Below are positions 17,748 through 31,643 of a DNA stretch of 64,000 bases, one piece after another. The DNA is from Agromyces cerinus (GTDB taxonomy: Bacteria; Actinomycetota; Actinomycetes; Actinomycetales; Microbacteriaceae). The translations under genes and the position numbers were made by a program. Under the pieces are notes generated by a model that saw only the letters and a list, made by a program, of their open reading frames with translations, was not told the DNA's origin and ran no database searches. The stretch is from NCBI RefSeq assembly GCF_016907835.1, contig NZ_JAFBCT010000001.1, positions 2,914,001 to 2,978,000 on the forward strand, given 5' to 3'. How positions within the stretch are numbered: position 1 is the stretch's first letter; each line of letters opens with the position of its first letter.

Positions 17748-17933
17748 TCAGAGGCCGAGCACGGCTCCGCCGTACACCGACGCGACGACCACGACGGTGA
17801 CGACCGCTGCGGTGATCGGGATCAGCGCGGCGATCACGAGCAGCACTCCCCCGACGCCGATGAGCACGTTCTTCGAGACCGGCTCCTCGGGCATCTCGAC
17901 GCCGTCGATGCCGAGCTGCTGCAGTCCGTCCAT
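17748..17933 (-). CDS. 61-residue membrane protein, uncharacterised
   Basis: 61 residues: a soluble head of about 20 (MDGLQQLGIDGVEMPEEPVS) followed by two closely spaced hydrophobic segments (about 22-40 and 41-59, Val/Ala-rich) ending in GAVLGL. The ATG at 17933 has an excellent GAGGAGGT site five bases upstream, which is the main evidence that the gene is real. It lies upstream of menB on the same strand and is divergent from menC by 70 bp. I recognise no family. The hydrophobic hairpin could be a membrane anchor or a small-protein regulator. Confidence 0.65.
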   Translation of the reverse strand: MDGLQQLGIDGVEMPEEPVSKNVLIGVGGVLLVIAALIPITAAVVTVVVVASVYGGAVLGL

Positions 17934-18003
17934 GTGCACCTCCTCGTGGGCGTTCACCCTAACAGGCGGCCATGTTCGCGACCCGGGGTGCGAGACTGGG
18001 CAC

Positions 18004-19017
18004 ATGCTGCCCGAGCCGAACGAACTGCTCGCCACCGCAAGAGTCGTGGCCCTCCCCCTCGTGACGCGGTTCCGCGGCATCGACGTGCGCGAGGCCGTGC
18101 TCTTCGAGGGCCCCGAGGGGTGGACCGAGTTCTCCCCCTTCGCCGAATACGGCGACGACGAGGCATCCGCCTGGCTGGCGGCCGCGATCGACTTCGGCTG
18201 GACGGCTCCGCCGCCCGCGCTCCGCGAACGCATCCCCGTGAACGCGACCGTGCCGGCCGTCGACCCCGACAGCGTGGCCGCCGTGCTCGCGCGATTCCCC
18301 GGATGCCGTACGGCGAAGGTCAAGGTCGCGGGCTCCGACCAGACGCTCGCACAGGATGTCGCCCGCGTGCGCGCCGTGCGCGAGGCGCTCGGGCCCGAAG
18401 GCCGCATCCGCATCGACGCCAACGGCGGCTGGAACGTCGACGAGGCCGAGCACGCGATCCACGCGCTCGCCCCATTCGACCTCGAGTACGTCGAGCAGCC
18501 GTGCGCGAGCGTCGAGGAGCTCGCCGAGATCCGCCGCCGCACGAAGTACATGGGCCTGCCGATCGCGGCCGACGAGAGCGTGCGCCGCGCCGACGACCCG
18601 CTCGCCGTGGCCGAGGCCGGCGCAGCCGACCTGCTCGTGATCAAGGCGCAGCCGCTCGGCGGCATCCACCGCGCGCTCGAGCTCATCGGCCGCACGGGCC
18701 TGCCCGTCGTCGTGTCGAGCGCCCTCGATACGAGCATCGGCCTGTCGATGGGCGCGCACCTCGCGGCATCCGTCACCTCGCTCGAGTTCGACTGCGGGCT
18801 CGGCACCGCGTCGCTCCTGGCAGCGGATGTCACGCGGTCGCCGTTGCTGCCCGAAGACGGTTCGATCCCCGTTCGGCGAGTACTGCCCCACCTCGACCTG
18901 CTCGAGCGGTACGCCGCGTCACCCGAGCGCACCGAGTGGTGGTTCGAGCGCATCGTGCGCTGCCACGCGGTGCTCGCCGAGGCCGAGGCTGGGCGCCACG
19001 TGGAGCGGACCCCGTAG
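18004..19017 (+). CDS. menC: o-Succinylbenzoate synthase
   Basis: 337-residue enolase-superfamily enzyme dehydrating SHCHC to o-succinylbenzoate. All catalytic positions are visible: Lys105 and Lys107 in AKVKVAG, metal ligands Asp138 (IDANGGW), Glu164 (VEQP) and Asp190 (ADES), and Lys214 in VIKAQPLGG. ATG start at 18004. It is the only men gene here on the plus strand besides menF. It completes the set menF, D, C, E, B, A, G; menH and menI are not seen in the window. Confidence 0.93.
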   Translation: MLPEPNELLATARVVALPLVTRFRGIDVREAVLFEGPEGWTEFSPFAEYGDDEASAWLAAAIDFGWTAPPPALRERIPVNATVPAVDPDSVAAVLARFPGCRTAKVKVAGSDQTLAQDVARVRAVREALGPEGRIRIDANGGWNVDEAEHAIHALAPFDLEYVEQPCASVEELAEIRRRTKYMGLPIAADESVRRADDPLAVAEAGAADLLVIKAQPLGGIHRALELIGRTGLPVVVSSALDTSIGLSMGAHLAASVTSLEFDCGLGTASLLAADVTRSPLLPEDGSIPVRRVLPHLDLLERYAASPERTEWWFERIVRCHAVLAEAEAGRHVERTP

Positions 19018-19119
19018 GCAGACCCCCCCATCTGGGGAGGGAAACATGAGCCCTACTCCGCTATTCAGGGAGAGCACGGATGCCTCGCGCCGAACCGGGC
19101 GCGACCGTGGGGTCTGTGC

Positions 19120-19136
19120 GCGCAATCGAATTGCGC
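19120..19136. promoter_or_regulatory. Inverted repeat upstream of the secreted-protein gene
   Basis: GCGCAAT and ATTGCGC (7-bp arms, 3-bp spacer) sit about 25 bp before the start of the 140-residue gene, just upstream of its GGAGGAG site. It could be an operator or a leader hairpin. The rest of 19018-19160 shows no gene. Confidence 0.35.
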
Positions 19137-19160
19137 ACCTCACTTACCCGGAGGAGACAC

Positions 19161-19583
19161 ATGTTCAAGCGAACTCTGACCAACATCGGCGCGGGCGTCG
19201 CGCTTGCCGCAGCCGTCGCGCTCGGCACCGGCACGGCGGCCTACGCGCACGAGTGCTTCAACCCGAACCGTTCGGAGCAGGGCAACGCGGGCGCATCGAA
19301 CTCGCAGGCCTGGTTCACCGTCCACGTCGAAGAGCTCACGGCCGGCCTGTCCGAGGAGGACGCCGCGTGCGTGCTCGACGCCTACGCGGCGACCGGCGCG
19401 CCCATGTCGTTCACCATCCACGTGAAGGGTGCGAACGGCCAGGACGGCGTCGTCGCCGGCAACAACCCGCACGAGGACAAGGCCGGCGACGGCCAGGGCA
19501 TCGACGAGATCTTCGCCGCGCACGGGGCTGACATCGTCACCAGCTTCGAGGTGTGCGGGGTCGACCTTCCGTTCCCCGTTTGA
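19161..19583 (+). CDS. Small secreted actinobacterial protein, unknown function
   Basis: 140 residues with a clear Sec signal peptide (MFKRTLTNIG then a hydrophobic core AGVALAAAVALGTGTAA, predicted cleavage after AYA near residue 30). The mature protein starts HECFNPNRSEQGN and is about 110 residues, acidic, with three cysteines (ECF, ACV, EVCG). I know the AHECF-NRSEQGN style from other secreted actinobacterial hypotheticals, but no function. ATG at 19161 with GGAGGAG eight bases upstream; an upstream in-frame ATG at 19080 would bury the signal peptide and is rejected. A very stable palindrome follows the gene. Confidence 0.8.
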   Translation: MFKRTLTNIGAGVALAAAVALGTGTAAYAHECFNPNRSEQGNAGASNSQAWFTVHVEELTAGLSEEDAACVLDAYAATGAPMSFTIHVKGANGQDGVVAGNNPHEDKAGDGQGIDEIFAAHGADIVTSFEVCGVDLPFPV

Positions 19584-19610
19584 TCTACGGCGAGCCTCGA
19601 ACGACCGAGC

Positions 19611-19650
19611 GCCGCGGGCCGGATGGGAGATCTCCCATCCGGCCCGTGGC
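19611..19650. terminator. 40-bp palindrome between convergent genes (bidirectional terminator)
   Basis: Perfect 30-bp palindrome at 19616-19645 (GGGCCGGATGGGAGA and its complement), extended to 19611-19650 with one G-T mismatch. It lies between the stops of the secreted-protein gene and the MerR gene, which face each other. The stem is exceptionally stable but has no loop of its own and no T-run. Confidence 0.75.
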
Positions 19651-19668
19651 GTCGTCACGACGCCGGCG

Positions 19669-20031
19669 TCACCCCGTGACGGTGGCGCGCTCGAGGTAGG
19701 TCGTGATCGCGTCGCGGTTCTTCGCGAGGCATCCGATGCGCTGATCGAGTTGGGCGCGGCGCTCGGCGAGCGTCTCGGCGAGCTCTCGCTGGATGACGGG
19801 CGCCTCGACGAGCGAGGTGTTCGCGAGGCACGGCAGCATGTCGCGGATCACCGCGGTGGGGATGCCCGCCTCGATGAGACCGCGCACCTGGTTCACCCGT
19901 TCGATCGCCGCGTCGGCGTAGTCGCGGTAGCCGTTGTGCTCGCGCGTCGAGCTCACGAGCCCCTGCTCCTCGTAGTAGCGGAGCAGGCGCGTCGCCACGC
20001 CGGTTCGCGTCGAGAGTTCGCCGATGCGCAT
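19669..20031 (-). CDS. MerR-family transcriptional regulator
   Basis: 120-residue regulator with the MerR winged helix at the N-terminus (MRIGELSTRTGVATRLLRYYEEQGLV) and a C-terminal dimerisation helix (about 75-118). The two cysteines (PCLAN, IGCLAKN) do not match the metal-binding pattern of MerR or CueR, so a drug- or organic-effector sensor is more likely. It is divergent from an MFS exporter, and the palindromic site at 20063-20086 lies between them. It probably controls the exporter and itself. Confidence 0.87.
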   Translation of the reverse strand: MRIGELSTRTGVATRLLRYYEEQGLVSSTREHNGYRDYADAAIERVNQVRGLIEAGIPTAVIRDMLPCLANTSLVEAPVIQRELAETLAERRAQLDQRIGCLAKNRDAITTYLERATVTG

Positions 20032-20062
20032 GCCGCCTCCTGTGTCGTCGCGTGGCTCGCGA

Positions 20063-20086
20063 CTTGACCTTCACACTAGTGTCAAG
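20063..20086. promoter_or_regulatory. MerR-type palindromic operator and -35 element
   Basis: CTTGAC and GTCAAG arms with an inner perfect ACACTAGTGT palindrome (20073-20082). TTGACC at 20064-20069 can serve as a -35 box for the MFS gene, placing the operator over the promoter spacer as MerR regulators require. The -10 is unclear, and the MFS start is only 17 bp away. Confidence 0.65.
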
Positions 20087-20102
20087 GTTCGAGACTGTCG
20101 AC

Positions 20103-21332
20103 ATGGCTTCACCGATCACCGACCGTTCCACCCCGCCACCACTCACCACGCCGGCCCGCGCACGCCGACCGCGCACGCGCCTGCCTCTCAACGGGCTGCT
20201 CGCCCTCGCCGCCGTCGTGTTCACCGGGGTCGTCACCGAGATCCTGCCGGCCGGGCTCCTGCCGCAGATGAGCGCCGACCTCGGGGTGTCCGAATCGCAG
20301 ATCGGCCAGCTCGTGGCGATCTACGCGGTCACGACCGCGATCACCGCGATCCCGCTCACCGCCGTCACCCGCAGCCTGCCGCGGAAGCCCCTGCTCGTCG
20401 GGCTCGTCATCGGGTTCGCCCTCGTCAACGGCGTCACGGCGATCGCCGACTCGTACACGGTGATCCTCATCGCCCGCATGTTCGGCGGCATGCTCGCCGG
20501 ACTGCTCTGGGCGATGGCGGCGGGCTACGCCATGCGCACCGTGGCGCCCGAGCACTCGGGCCGCGCCCTCTCAATCGCGATGGTGGGCACCCCGCTCGCC
20601 TTCGCATTCGGCCTGCCGATCGCGACCACCCTCGGCGCCGCGATCGGGTGGCGCGCGGCGTTCGGCGTCATCGCCGTCGTCGGGATCGGGCTCGCGGTCT
20701 GGGCCGCAGCAGCACTCCCCTCCTTCCCGGGCGAGCGCGCGGGGCAGCGGCCCAGCCTGTCGTCGGTGCTGCGGATGCCGGGACTCGTCGCCGTGCTCGC
20801 CACGACCGCGTTGTTCGTGCTCGCGCACAACATCGCGTACACCTACATCGCCCCGCTCACCGTCGCATCGGGCATCGACCGGCACCTCGACCTGGCGCTG
20901 CTCGTCTTCGGCGTGCTGGCCGTCGTCGGCGTGATCGGCGCCGGCGCCCTCGTCGATCGGCGGATGCGTTCGATGGTGCTCGTCGCGACGGCACTGCTCG
21001 GCCTCGCGATGATCGCCATCGGCCACTTCGCCGCCCAGCCCGTCGTGGTCTACCTCGCGCTCGCGGTCTGGGGCATCGCCTACGGCACCGCACCGACCCT
21101 CCTGCAGGCCGCCCCGGCGCGCATCGCGGGCGACGCGGCGGATGTCGCACAGTCGATGGTCGTCGCGACGTGGAACGGTGCGATCGCGGCCGGCGCCTTC
21201 CTCGGCGGCCTCGCCCTCGACGCGGTGGGCGTCGAGGCGCTGCCCTGGCTCGCGCTGGCACTGCTCGCGGCCGCCGCGGTCATCGCCGCGACGGCGCGTG
21301 CGGCCTTCCGGCCGGTGGGGGTCGGGGCATGA
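20103..21332 (+). CDS. MFS drug/sugar efflux transporter (12-TM)
   Basis: 409-residue major facilitator of the DHA1/arabinose-efflux type with twelve hydrophobic segments; the family motif between TM2 and TM3 reads RSLPRKPLLVG. I chose the ATG at 20103 (MASPITDR); a GTG 51 nt earlier would start inside the operator. There is no good ribosome site, so the message may be nearly leaderless. Partner of the divergent MerR regulator, so its substrate is likely the MerR effector. It converges on the amylopullulanase gene with a 16-bp gap. Confidence 0.85.
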   Translation: MASPITDRSTPPPLTTPARARRPRTRLPLNGLLALAAVVFTGVVTEILPAGLLPQMSADLGVSESQIGQLVAIYAVTTAITAIPLTAVTRSLPRKPLLVGLVIGFALVNGVTAIADSYTVILIARMFGGMLAGLLWAMAAGYAMRTVAPEHSGRALSIAMVGTPLAFAFGLPIATTLGAAIGWRAAFGVIAVVGIGLAVWAAAALPSFPGERAGQRPSLSSVLRMPGLVAVLATTALFVLAHNIAYTYIAPLTVASGIDRHLDLALLVFGVLAVVGVIGAGALVDRRMRSMVLVATALLGLAMIAIGHFAAQPVVVYLALAVWGIAYGTAPTLLQAAPARIAGDAADVAQSMVVATWNGAIAAGAFLGGLALDAVGVEALPWLALALLAAAAVIAATARAAFRPVGVGA

Positions 21333-21348
21333 CCCCGACCCCCACCGG

Positions 21349-27450
<6,102 letters not shown>

Positions 27451-27526
27451 CCTTGACTCCCGATTCCCGGCACGACCGCGTGCCACCGACCACTGGCGGC
27501 GACGCTAGCAGCGGATGGCACCCTGG

Positions 27527-27540
27527 TGCAAGCGTTTGCA
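27527..27540. promoter_or_regulatory. LacI-family operator TGCAAGCGTTTGCA
   Basis: Near-perfect 14-bp palindrome with the central CG typical of LacI/GalR operators, 77 bp upstream of the amylopullulanase start. A maltose-type repressor (MalR-like) is the natural candidate, but no LacI gene is in the window. Confidence 0.6.
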
Positions 27541-27593
27541 TCTGATGATGCGCTGGATTGGCGGGAAACCCGTAGTCATTGACGTCGCACGAG

Positions 27594-27607
27594 TGCAAAC
27601 GCTGTCA
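27594..27607. promoter_or_regulatory. Second, imperfect LacI-type operator
   Basis: TGCAAACGCTGTCA: a good left half-site TGCAAACG with a weaker right half. Its centre is 67 bp from that of the first operator, consistent with looping by a tetramer. It overlaps the stop codon of the 76-residue gene. Confidence 0.45.
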
Positions 27608-27835
27608 CATGAGACGGGAGAAGGTCACCTCACGGAAGCGGTCGTTGCGGAGCCGCTCGGCCTCCTGCTGCCGTTCATGCAGTTCGGCGAGGGACTCGGG
27701 ACTGCGACGCCGATCGGACCCGCGGCTCCACGCGAGGAGGGCGAGACCGACTCGGCGAGAGAGTCGGCCGAGGCGACTCGAGCGTCCGGCCGGGCGAACG
27801 AGGGAGGGAACCGTGGTGAGGGCCGCGCTGTTCAT
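27605..27835 (-). CDS. 76-residue basic protein, uncharacterised
   Basis: 76 residues, strongly basic. The segment SRRVGLALLAWSRG (about 26-40) could be an amphipathic or membrane-associating helix, followed by a charged coiled-coil-like stretch (SLAELHERQQEAERLRNDRFREV). The ATG at 27835 is preceded by AGGAG with a five-base spacer, which makes it a credible gene. I have an impression of similar short proteins in other Microbacteriaceae but know no function. It lies between the LuxR regulator and amylopullulanase genes on the same strand, and three TCGGTAG repeats precede it. Confidence 0.6.
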   Translation of the reverse strand: MNSAALTTVPSLVRPAGRSSRLGRLSRRVGLALLAWSRGSDRRRSPESLAELHERQQEAERLRNDRFREVTFSRLM

Positions 27836-27921
27836 GATGACTCCTGAATGATGATCGTCGGGACCCGAATCGGGCCTGCTTCCGTTCTACGGCGCAGCGC
27901 AGCCGCGATCATCGGCGACGA

Positions 27922-27972
27922 CTACCGAGATCGCCCTGCGGCGCTACCGAACTCGAGGGCGGCGACTACCGA
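27922..27972. promoter_or_regulatory. Three CTACCGA direct repeats at exact 22-bp intervals
   Basis: CTACCGA occurs at 27922, 27944 and 27966 (TCGGTAG on the minus, gene-sense strand). The period of exactly 22 bp puts all three on the same face of the helix. They lie 87-137 bp upstream of the 76-residue gene and end 31 bp after the LuxR regulator gene. The layout fits an activator binding as a row of dimers; the adjacent MalT-like LuxR protein is a candidate. Confidence 0.5.
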
Positions 27973-28002
27973 CGGCCGCACGTCCGACGAACGACGCCGA
28001 CC

Positions 28003-30576
28003 TCATGCGAGGCGGCCGAGCACCTCGGGCGCCAGCCTCGCTGCGTCCTGTCGAGTGGGCACGCCGAGCTTGGCGAGCACGGCCGCGACGTGCGTATCGA
28101 CCGTGCGCACCGACAGCACCAGGCGATCGGCGATCTGCGCGTTCGTGAGCCCGTCGGCCACGAGCCGCAGCACGTCGAGCTGCCGCTCGGTGAGCCCCTC
28201 GGGATTGTTCCGCGTCGGCTGCCGCGGGCCGCGAGGGATCGACCGCACACCGCGGTCGCGCAACCCTGCGCGCACACGGCGGGCGAGCGGATCGGCGCCG
28301 ATCCGGTCGAGGATCGCGAGCGCCTCGAGCCGCTCGGCGACCTCGGGCGCTTCGGCGAGGGCTGATGCCTCGTGGTACGGGCATCCGCGCTCGCGCCAGA
28401 GCTCAGCCGCACGCCGCCAGTCTCCCCGCGCCTGCACCGCGAACGGGTGCTCGTTGTCGGGCGCCTCGGCGTCGTCTCCGGCACGCCGGAGGAGCCATGC
28501 GAGTTCGGCCTGCAGGTTCCGATCCTGCCACCGCACCGCCTCCTCGAAGGCCGGGCGCGCGATCGCCCGCACCTCGTCGAGCTCGCCGCGGAGCAACGCC
28601 GCCTCGGCCCGCGCCGCTGCCACGGGGCCGATGCGCTGCAACTCGCCGAGCCGCTCGGCGATGACCCGCGCCTCCGCGAGCACGGACGCGCCCGAGTCAC
28701 CCTCACCGCGCCGCGCCTGCACCGTGCCGATCACGGTGAGGGCGACGCACTGCGCCTGCGGCAGCACCGCCGAGACGCCGGCGACAGCGGTGAGCGCCTC
28801 GTCCCACTGCGCCCGTGCGAGGTGCAGTCGGCCGCGTTCGACCTGCTGGTACGTCCAGAGTCCGAGCACCTCGGTGCGTTCGGAGAACGCCATCGCCGGT
28901 TCGAGGTGGCGCTCGGCGAGGTCGAGACGGTACTGGTCGAGCAGACTCCAGACGAGGTTGACGTGCGCGCGGGCGGCGTCGTCCATGAAGCCGGCGGCCG
29001 CGGCGATGTCGGCCGCCTCGAGCAGCTCCCGCATGCCCTCGTCGTCGTCCTCGAACAGGTGGGCGGTCCCGAGGTTGTTGAGCGCGTGCGAGAGCGCCCG
29101 CTGCTCCCCCGACTCCCGCGCCAGGGCGACCGCGCGCGTCGCCAGCTCGATCGTGCGCGGCAGGTCGTGGGCGAGCATGGCGAGCTGGGCCTCGTTGCTG
29201 AGGGCGAGCGCGAGCAGGCCGTGGTCGCGCGAGCCGGCGAGCACGGCGGATGCCTCGGCCGCAGCTTGCTCGGCACCCGGCCGGTTGCCCGCGATCCACT
29301 CGAATCTCGACAGCCATCGCAGGCTGGCCCCGAGGGCGTCGACGCCGCCGAGCTCCCGACGGAGCGCGATGACCTCGAGCTGCGCGGCGACCGCCTGCGG
29401 CTCGTCGCCGAGCAGGTACGCCTCGATCGCGTACTCCTCGATCAGGTCGGCGCGCGCGGCGGTGTCGAAGCGCTCGCCGTGTGCGAGCGCCGCGCGGAAG
29501 TGCGCGGCCGCCTGGCGGTGCGCGCTGCTCACCGCGGCATCGCGGGCCGCCCGCGGCGCCCACTCCACGACCGCGTCCACGTCGCCGGCCTCGATCGCGT
29601 GCGAGACGATGCGGCCCGGGTCGGCACCGATCTCGACGAGCATCGCGAGCACGTGGGCGTTCAACGCGATGCGGCGCGAGGCCGGCAGGGCGTCGACGAT
29701 CGCACGGCGCGTGAGCTCGTGTCGGAACTGCACGCCATCCGGACGCACGGTCAGGAGTCCGCCCTCTTCGGCGACACCGAGCGCACTCGAGCCTTCGGGC
29801 ACGAGCCGAGCGAGTTCGTCGGCGCCGACGGCGGACGGCACGACCGCGAGCTGCTCGACCCGATCCTGCGTGACGGGGTCGAGGCGGTGCAGACGTGCCG
29901 TGACGGCGTCGACGACGGTGCGCGGAACCTGCGCGGCATCCGCCGACGTCACGAGCTCGCTCACGAAGTACGGGTTCCCGCGGCTCAACGCGTACACCCG
30001 AACGGCGTCGGCCCCGCGCTCGCCGGCGAGCGAACCGACCGCGCCCGGCGACAGCGGCTGGAGCGGGAGGTGCCGCACCCCGCTCGGCAGCTCGCCGAGC
30101 AGTCTGCCGAGCGGATGCTCCCGGTCGAGTTCGTCGTCGCGATAGGTGAGCACGAGCACGGCGGGCAGCGGTTCGATGCGGCGCGCGATGAAGCGCAGCG
30201 CGTCGAGCGTCGCCTCGTCGGACCAGTGCGCGTCCTCGACGATGAGCACCGTGGCGGGGGTGGACGACAGCTCCTCGTGCAGCGCCGCGAACACTTCCTC
30301 TCGCTCGCCCGCCCGAAGGGCCTCGCCGAGGCGCGACCCCACGTGCGGGATCAGGTCGCGCAGCGGCCCGAGCGTGCGCGGCGTGGAGAGCGCGTCGCAC
30401 GCGCCGACGAGCACCCGGCTGCCGCCCGGTGGCTGCTCGCGCAGCGCATTCACGAGGCTCGACTTGCCGATGCCCGCCTCGCCGTGCACGAGGACCACCC
30501 CGCCGTGCCCCTCGGCGGCCGCGCGGACGGCGTCGTCGAGTTCGGCGAGCTCACCCTCGCGTTCGAGCAGCCTCAT
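28003..30576 (-). CDS. Large ATP-binding LuxR-family regulator (LAL/MalT-like)
   Basis: 857-residue LAL-type regulator: an N-terminal AAA/STAND ATPase with Walker A HGEAGIGKSS at 31-40 and Walker B LIVEDAHWSD near 112, a long alpha-helical TPR-like middle (about 330-760) and a C-terminal LuxR helix-turn-helix (LTERQLDVLRLVADGLTNAQIADRLVLSVRTVDTHV, about 790-825; given here in parts: LTERQLDVLRL, GLTNAQIADRL, SVRTVDTHV). The architecture is that of MalT, a maltotriose-responsive activator, and the gene lies upstream of an amylopullulanase. Control of starch use is therefore plausible but not shown. ATG at 30576. Confidence 0.88.
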   Translation of the reverse strand: MRLLEREGELAELDDAVRAAAEGHGGVVLVHGEAGIGKSSLVNALREQPPGGSRVLVGACDALSTPRTLGPLRDLIPHVGSRLGEALRAGEREEVFAALHEELSSTPATVLIVEDAHWSDEATLDALRFIARRIEPLPAVLVLTYRDDELDREHPLGRLLGELPSGVRHLPLQPLSPGAVGSLAGERGADAVRVYALSRGNPYFVSELVTSADAAQVPRTVVDAVTARLHRLDPVTQDRVEQLAVVPSAVGADELARLVPEGSSALGVAEEGGLLTVRPDGVQFRHELTRRAIVDALPASRRIALNAHVLAMLVEIGADPGRIVSHAIEAGDVDAVVEWAPRAARDAAVSSAHRQAAAHFRAALAHGERFDTAARADLIEEYAIEAYLLGDEPQAVAAQLEVIALRRELGGVDALGASLRWLSRFEWIAGNRPGAEQAAAEASAVLAGSRDHGLLALALSNEAQLAMLAHDLPRTIELATRAVALARESGEQRALSHALNNLGTAHLFEDDDEGMRELLEAADIAAAAGFMDDAARAHVNLVWSLLDQYRLDLAERHLEPAMAFSERTEVLGLWTYQQVERGRLHLARAQWDEALTAVAGVSAVLPQAQCVALTVIGTVQARRGEGDSGASVLAEARVIAERLGELQRIGPVAAARAEAALLRGELDEVRAIARPAFEEAVRWQDRNLQAELAWLLRRAGDDAEAPDNEHPFAVQARGDWRRAAELWRERGCPYHEASALAEAPEVAERLEALAILDRIGADPLARRVRAGLRDRGVRSIPRGPRQPTRNNPEGLTERQLDVLRLVADGLTNAQIADRLVLSVRTVDTHVAAVLAKLGVPTRQDAARLAPEVLGRLA

Positions 30577-30638
30577 AGTGCGATGGTGCTCGCTCGGTTC
30601 GACGAGCGCAATGCGCGGCGCGGATCAGGCGCCGGCGG

Positions 30639-31634
30639 TCAGAGACCCGAGTAGGCGTGCAGGCCCTTGAAGAACAGGTTGACCACGGTGAAGTTGAAGA
30701 GCACCGTCGAGAAGCCGATGATCGCGAGCCATGCCGAGCGGGAGCCCCGCCAGCCGCGCGTCGCGCGGGCGTGGATGTAGCCGGCGTAGACCACCCAGAT
30801 GATGAAGGTCCATACCTCCTTGGTGTCCCAGCCCCAGTAGCGGCCCCAGGCCTTCTCGGCCCAGACGGAGCCGGCCATGAGGGTGAAGGTCCACATGATG
30901 AAGCCGATGATGTTGATGCGGTACGCGAGGTTCTCGAGCGTGACCGAGTCGGGCAGCGTCGCGAGGAAGGTGAGCTTCGCCGCCTTCGCCGTCGCCGCGA
31001 TCGACTCGCGACGGGCCTGCATGAGCTGCACGACCGAGAGGGCGAACCCGAGGGCGAAGAGGCCGACCGACGCGCTCGCGACGAACACGTGGATGACGAG
31101 CCACACCGACTGCAGTGCCGGCGGCAGCGGGATCGGGCTGACGTAGAAGTTCAGAGCCGCGACGCCGAGCAGCACGAGCACGAGGCCCGTGATGAAGGTG
31201 CCGAGGAACCGCAGGTCCTGCTTCACGACCACGATCACGATGAGGAAGACCGTGGTGATGATGAGCGTGCCCGTGAGCGCGAACTCGTACATGTTCGCCC
31301 ACGGCACCCGGCCGGCGGCGAGGCCGCGCAGCACCGTGGCCGAGAGGTGCAGGATCCACGCGAGCACCGTCATCGCGACGCCGACGCGCAGCGCCGGCGA
31401 GCGGCCGTAGGCGACGGATGCCGCCGGCTTCGCCGCACCGGCCGAACGCGGGCCGCGCCCTGCCCCGACCGCGACGGCCTCCTTCACCTCGACGCGCGCC
31501 GCGGCATCCGCTGCCGCAGTGGCCGCCGCCGAGCGCTTCGCGAGGTCGATCGAGAACGCGATGAACGCGATCGCGTACACGACCATGGCCGAGTACACGC
31601 AGAGGATGGAGATCTCGTCGAGGGTCAACTGCAC
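30639..31634 (-). CDS. ccsB: Cytochrome c biogenesis protein CcsB/ResC
   Basis: 331-residue membrane protein of system II cytochrome c maturation, the heme handling and ligating partner of ResB. About eight transmembrane segments; the tryptophan-rich heme-binding WWD motif appears as RYWGWDTKEVWTFIIW near residue 255. The N-terminal Ala-rich region (about 35-75) is a soluble loop. It is 9 bp downstream of resB on the same strand. With ccdA and resA it forms the complete system II set. GTG start at 31634. Confidence 0.92.
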   Translation of the reverse strand: MQLTLDEISILCVYSAMVVYAIAFIAFSIDLAKRSAAATAAADAAARVEVKEAVAVGAGRGPRSAGAAKPAASVAYGRSPALRVGVAMTVLAWILHLSATVLRGLAAGRVPWANMYEFALTGTLIITTVFLIVIVVVKQDLRFLGTFITGLVLVLLGVAALNFYVSPIPLPPALQSVWLVIHVFVASASVGLFALGFALSVVQLMQARRESIAATAKAAKLTFLATLPDSVTLENLAYRINIIGFIMWTFTLMAGSVWAEKAWGRYWGWDTKEVWTFIIWVVYAGYIHARATRGWRGSRSAWLAIIGFSTVLFNFTVVNLFFKGLHAYSGL

Positions 31635-31643
31635 TGTTCTACC

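Noticed and set aside
19021..19040. CCCC-ATCT-GGGG as the menC terminator
   Set aside because: Four-base stem, no T-run; not distinguishable from chance in this GC-rich sequence.
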